From a virus, in the IMG/VR virus record IMGVR_UViG_3300050120_000315, positions 1 to 21,686 of that record: 21,686 nucleotides of DNA; one strand, given 5' to 3'. The notes beneath the pieces were generated by a model. It did no database searches. It was not told where the DNA came from and was given only the letters and a program-made list of their open reading frames with translations. This document shows positions 21,612-21,686 of the stretch, one piece after another. Position numbers and translations under genes: made by a program. Position 1 is the stretch's first letter. Each line of letters starts with the position of its first letter.

Positions 21612-21686
21612 TTCCAGCTTGACGTCCCGAACGTGATGCACTAGCCAGCCAGGACGAATCTGTGATGAGAGTTAGACACCAAAACG

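Overview
The window reads as part of a tailed double-stranded DNA phage genome (or a prophage). All convincing genes lie on the minus strand. They are tightly packed, often overlap by ATGA or GTGA, and encode a phage replication and nucleotide-metabolism set. The DNA is GC-rich. Several gene families and the best -10 boxes (CTAGACT, GGTTAATC) resemble the alphaproteobacterial housekeeping promoter, so an alphaproteobacterial host is my inference. No integrase, structural-gene block or tRNA was found.

Read in the direction of transcription (right to left) there are seven transcription units. Unit A (21564 to 18349): an adenine-type DNA methyltransferase, a metallophosphoesterase resembling phage T5 A1, and two unknown proteins. 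Unit B (18296 to 14566): a cytosine-C5 methyltransferase, a cupin-like protein and a T7-type family A DNA polymerase. Unit C (14479 to 7495): a membrane protein, a DnaQ-like exonuclease, a possible 27-residue membrane peptide, a Cas4/RecB-like nuclease with a predicted Fe-S cluster, an Ala/Pro-tailed protein, an RNA ligase, an SF1 helicase, a deoxynucleotide kinase, a small membrane protein and ThyX. Unit D (7415 to 5335): six small unknown proteins. Unit E: nrdA, interrupted by a 300-residue intein. Unit F (2281 to 1043): nrdB and a glutaredoxin. Unit G (749 to 48): a CI-like repressor with an XRE helix-turn-helix and a possible S24 domain.

The most striking signal is a 19-bp inverted repeat, ATGTCA-N7-TGACAT, or a recognisable variant. 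It occurs once (twice in tandem at two loci) in the gap before each of the seven units. I did not find it in the gaps inside units. At nrdA and at unit C its right arm is also a TTGACA -35 box, 17 bp from a plausible -10. I infer a dispersed operator regulon, possibly governed by the unit G repressor, which has a copy in its own leader. This would resemble a distributed-operator (stoperator-like) immunity or timing system.

Together the genes describe a phage that makes its own dNTPs (class I ribonucleotide reductase with glutaredoxin, ThyX, dNMP kinase), copies DNA with its own polymerase and helicase, processes ends with nucleases, repairs RNA with a ligase, and methylates its DNA with two different enzymes.
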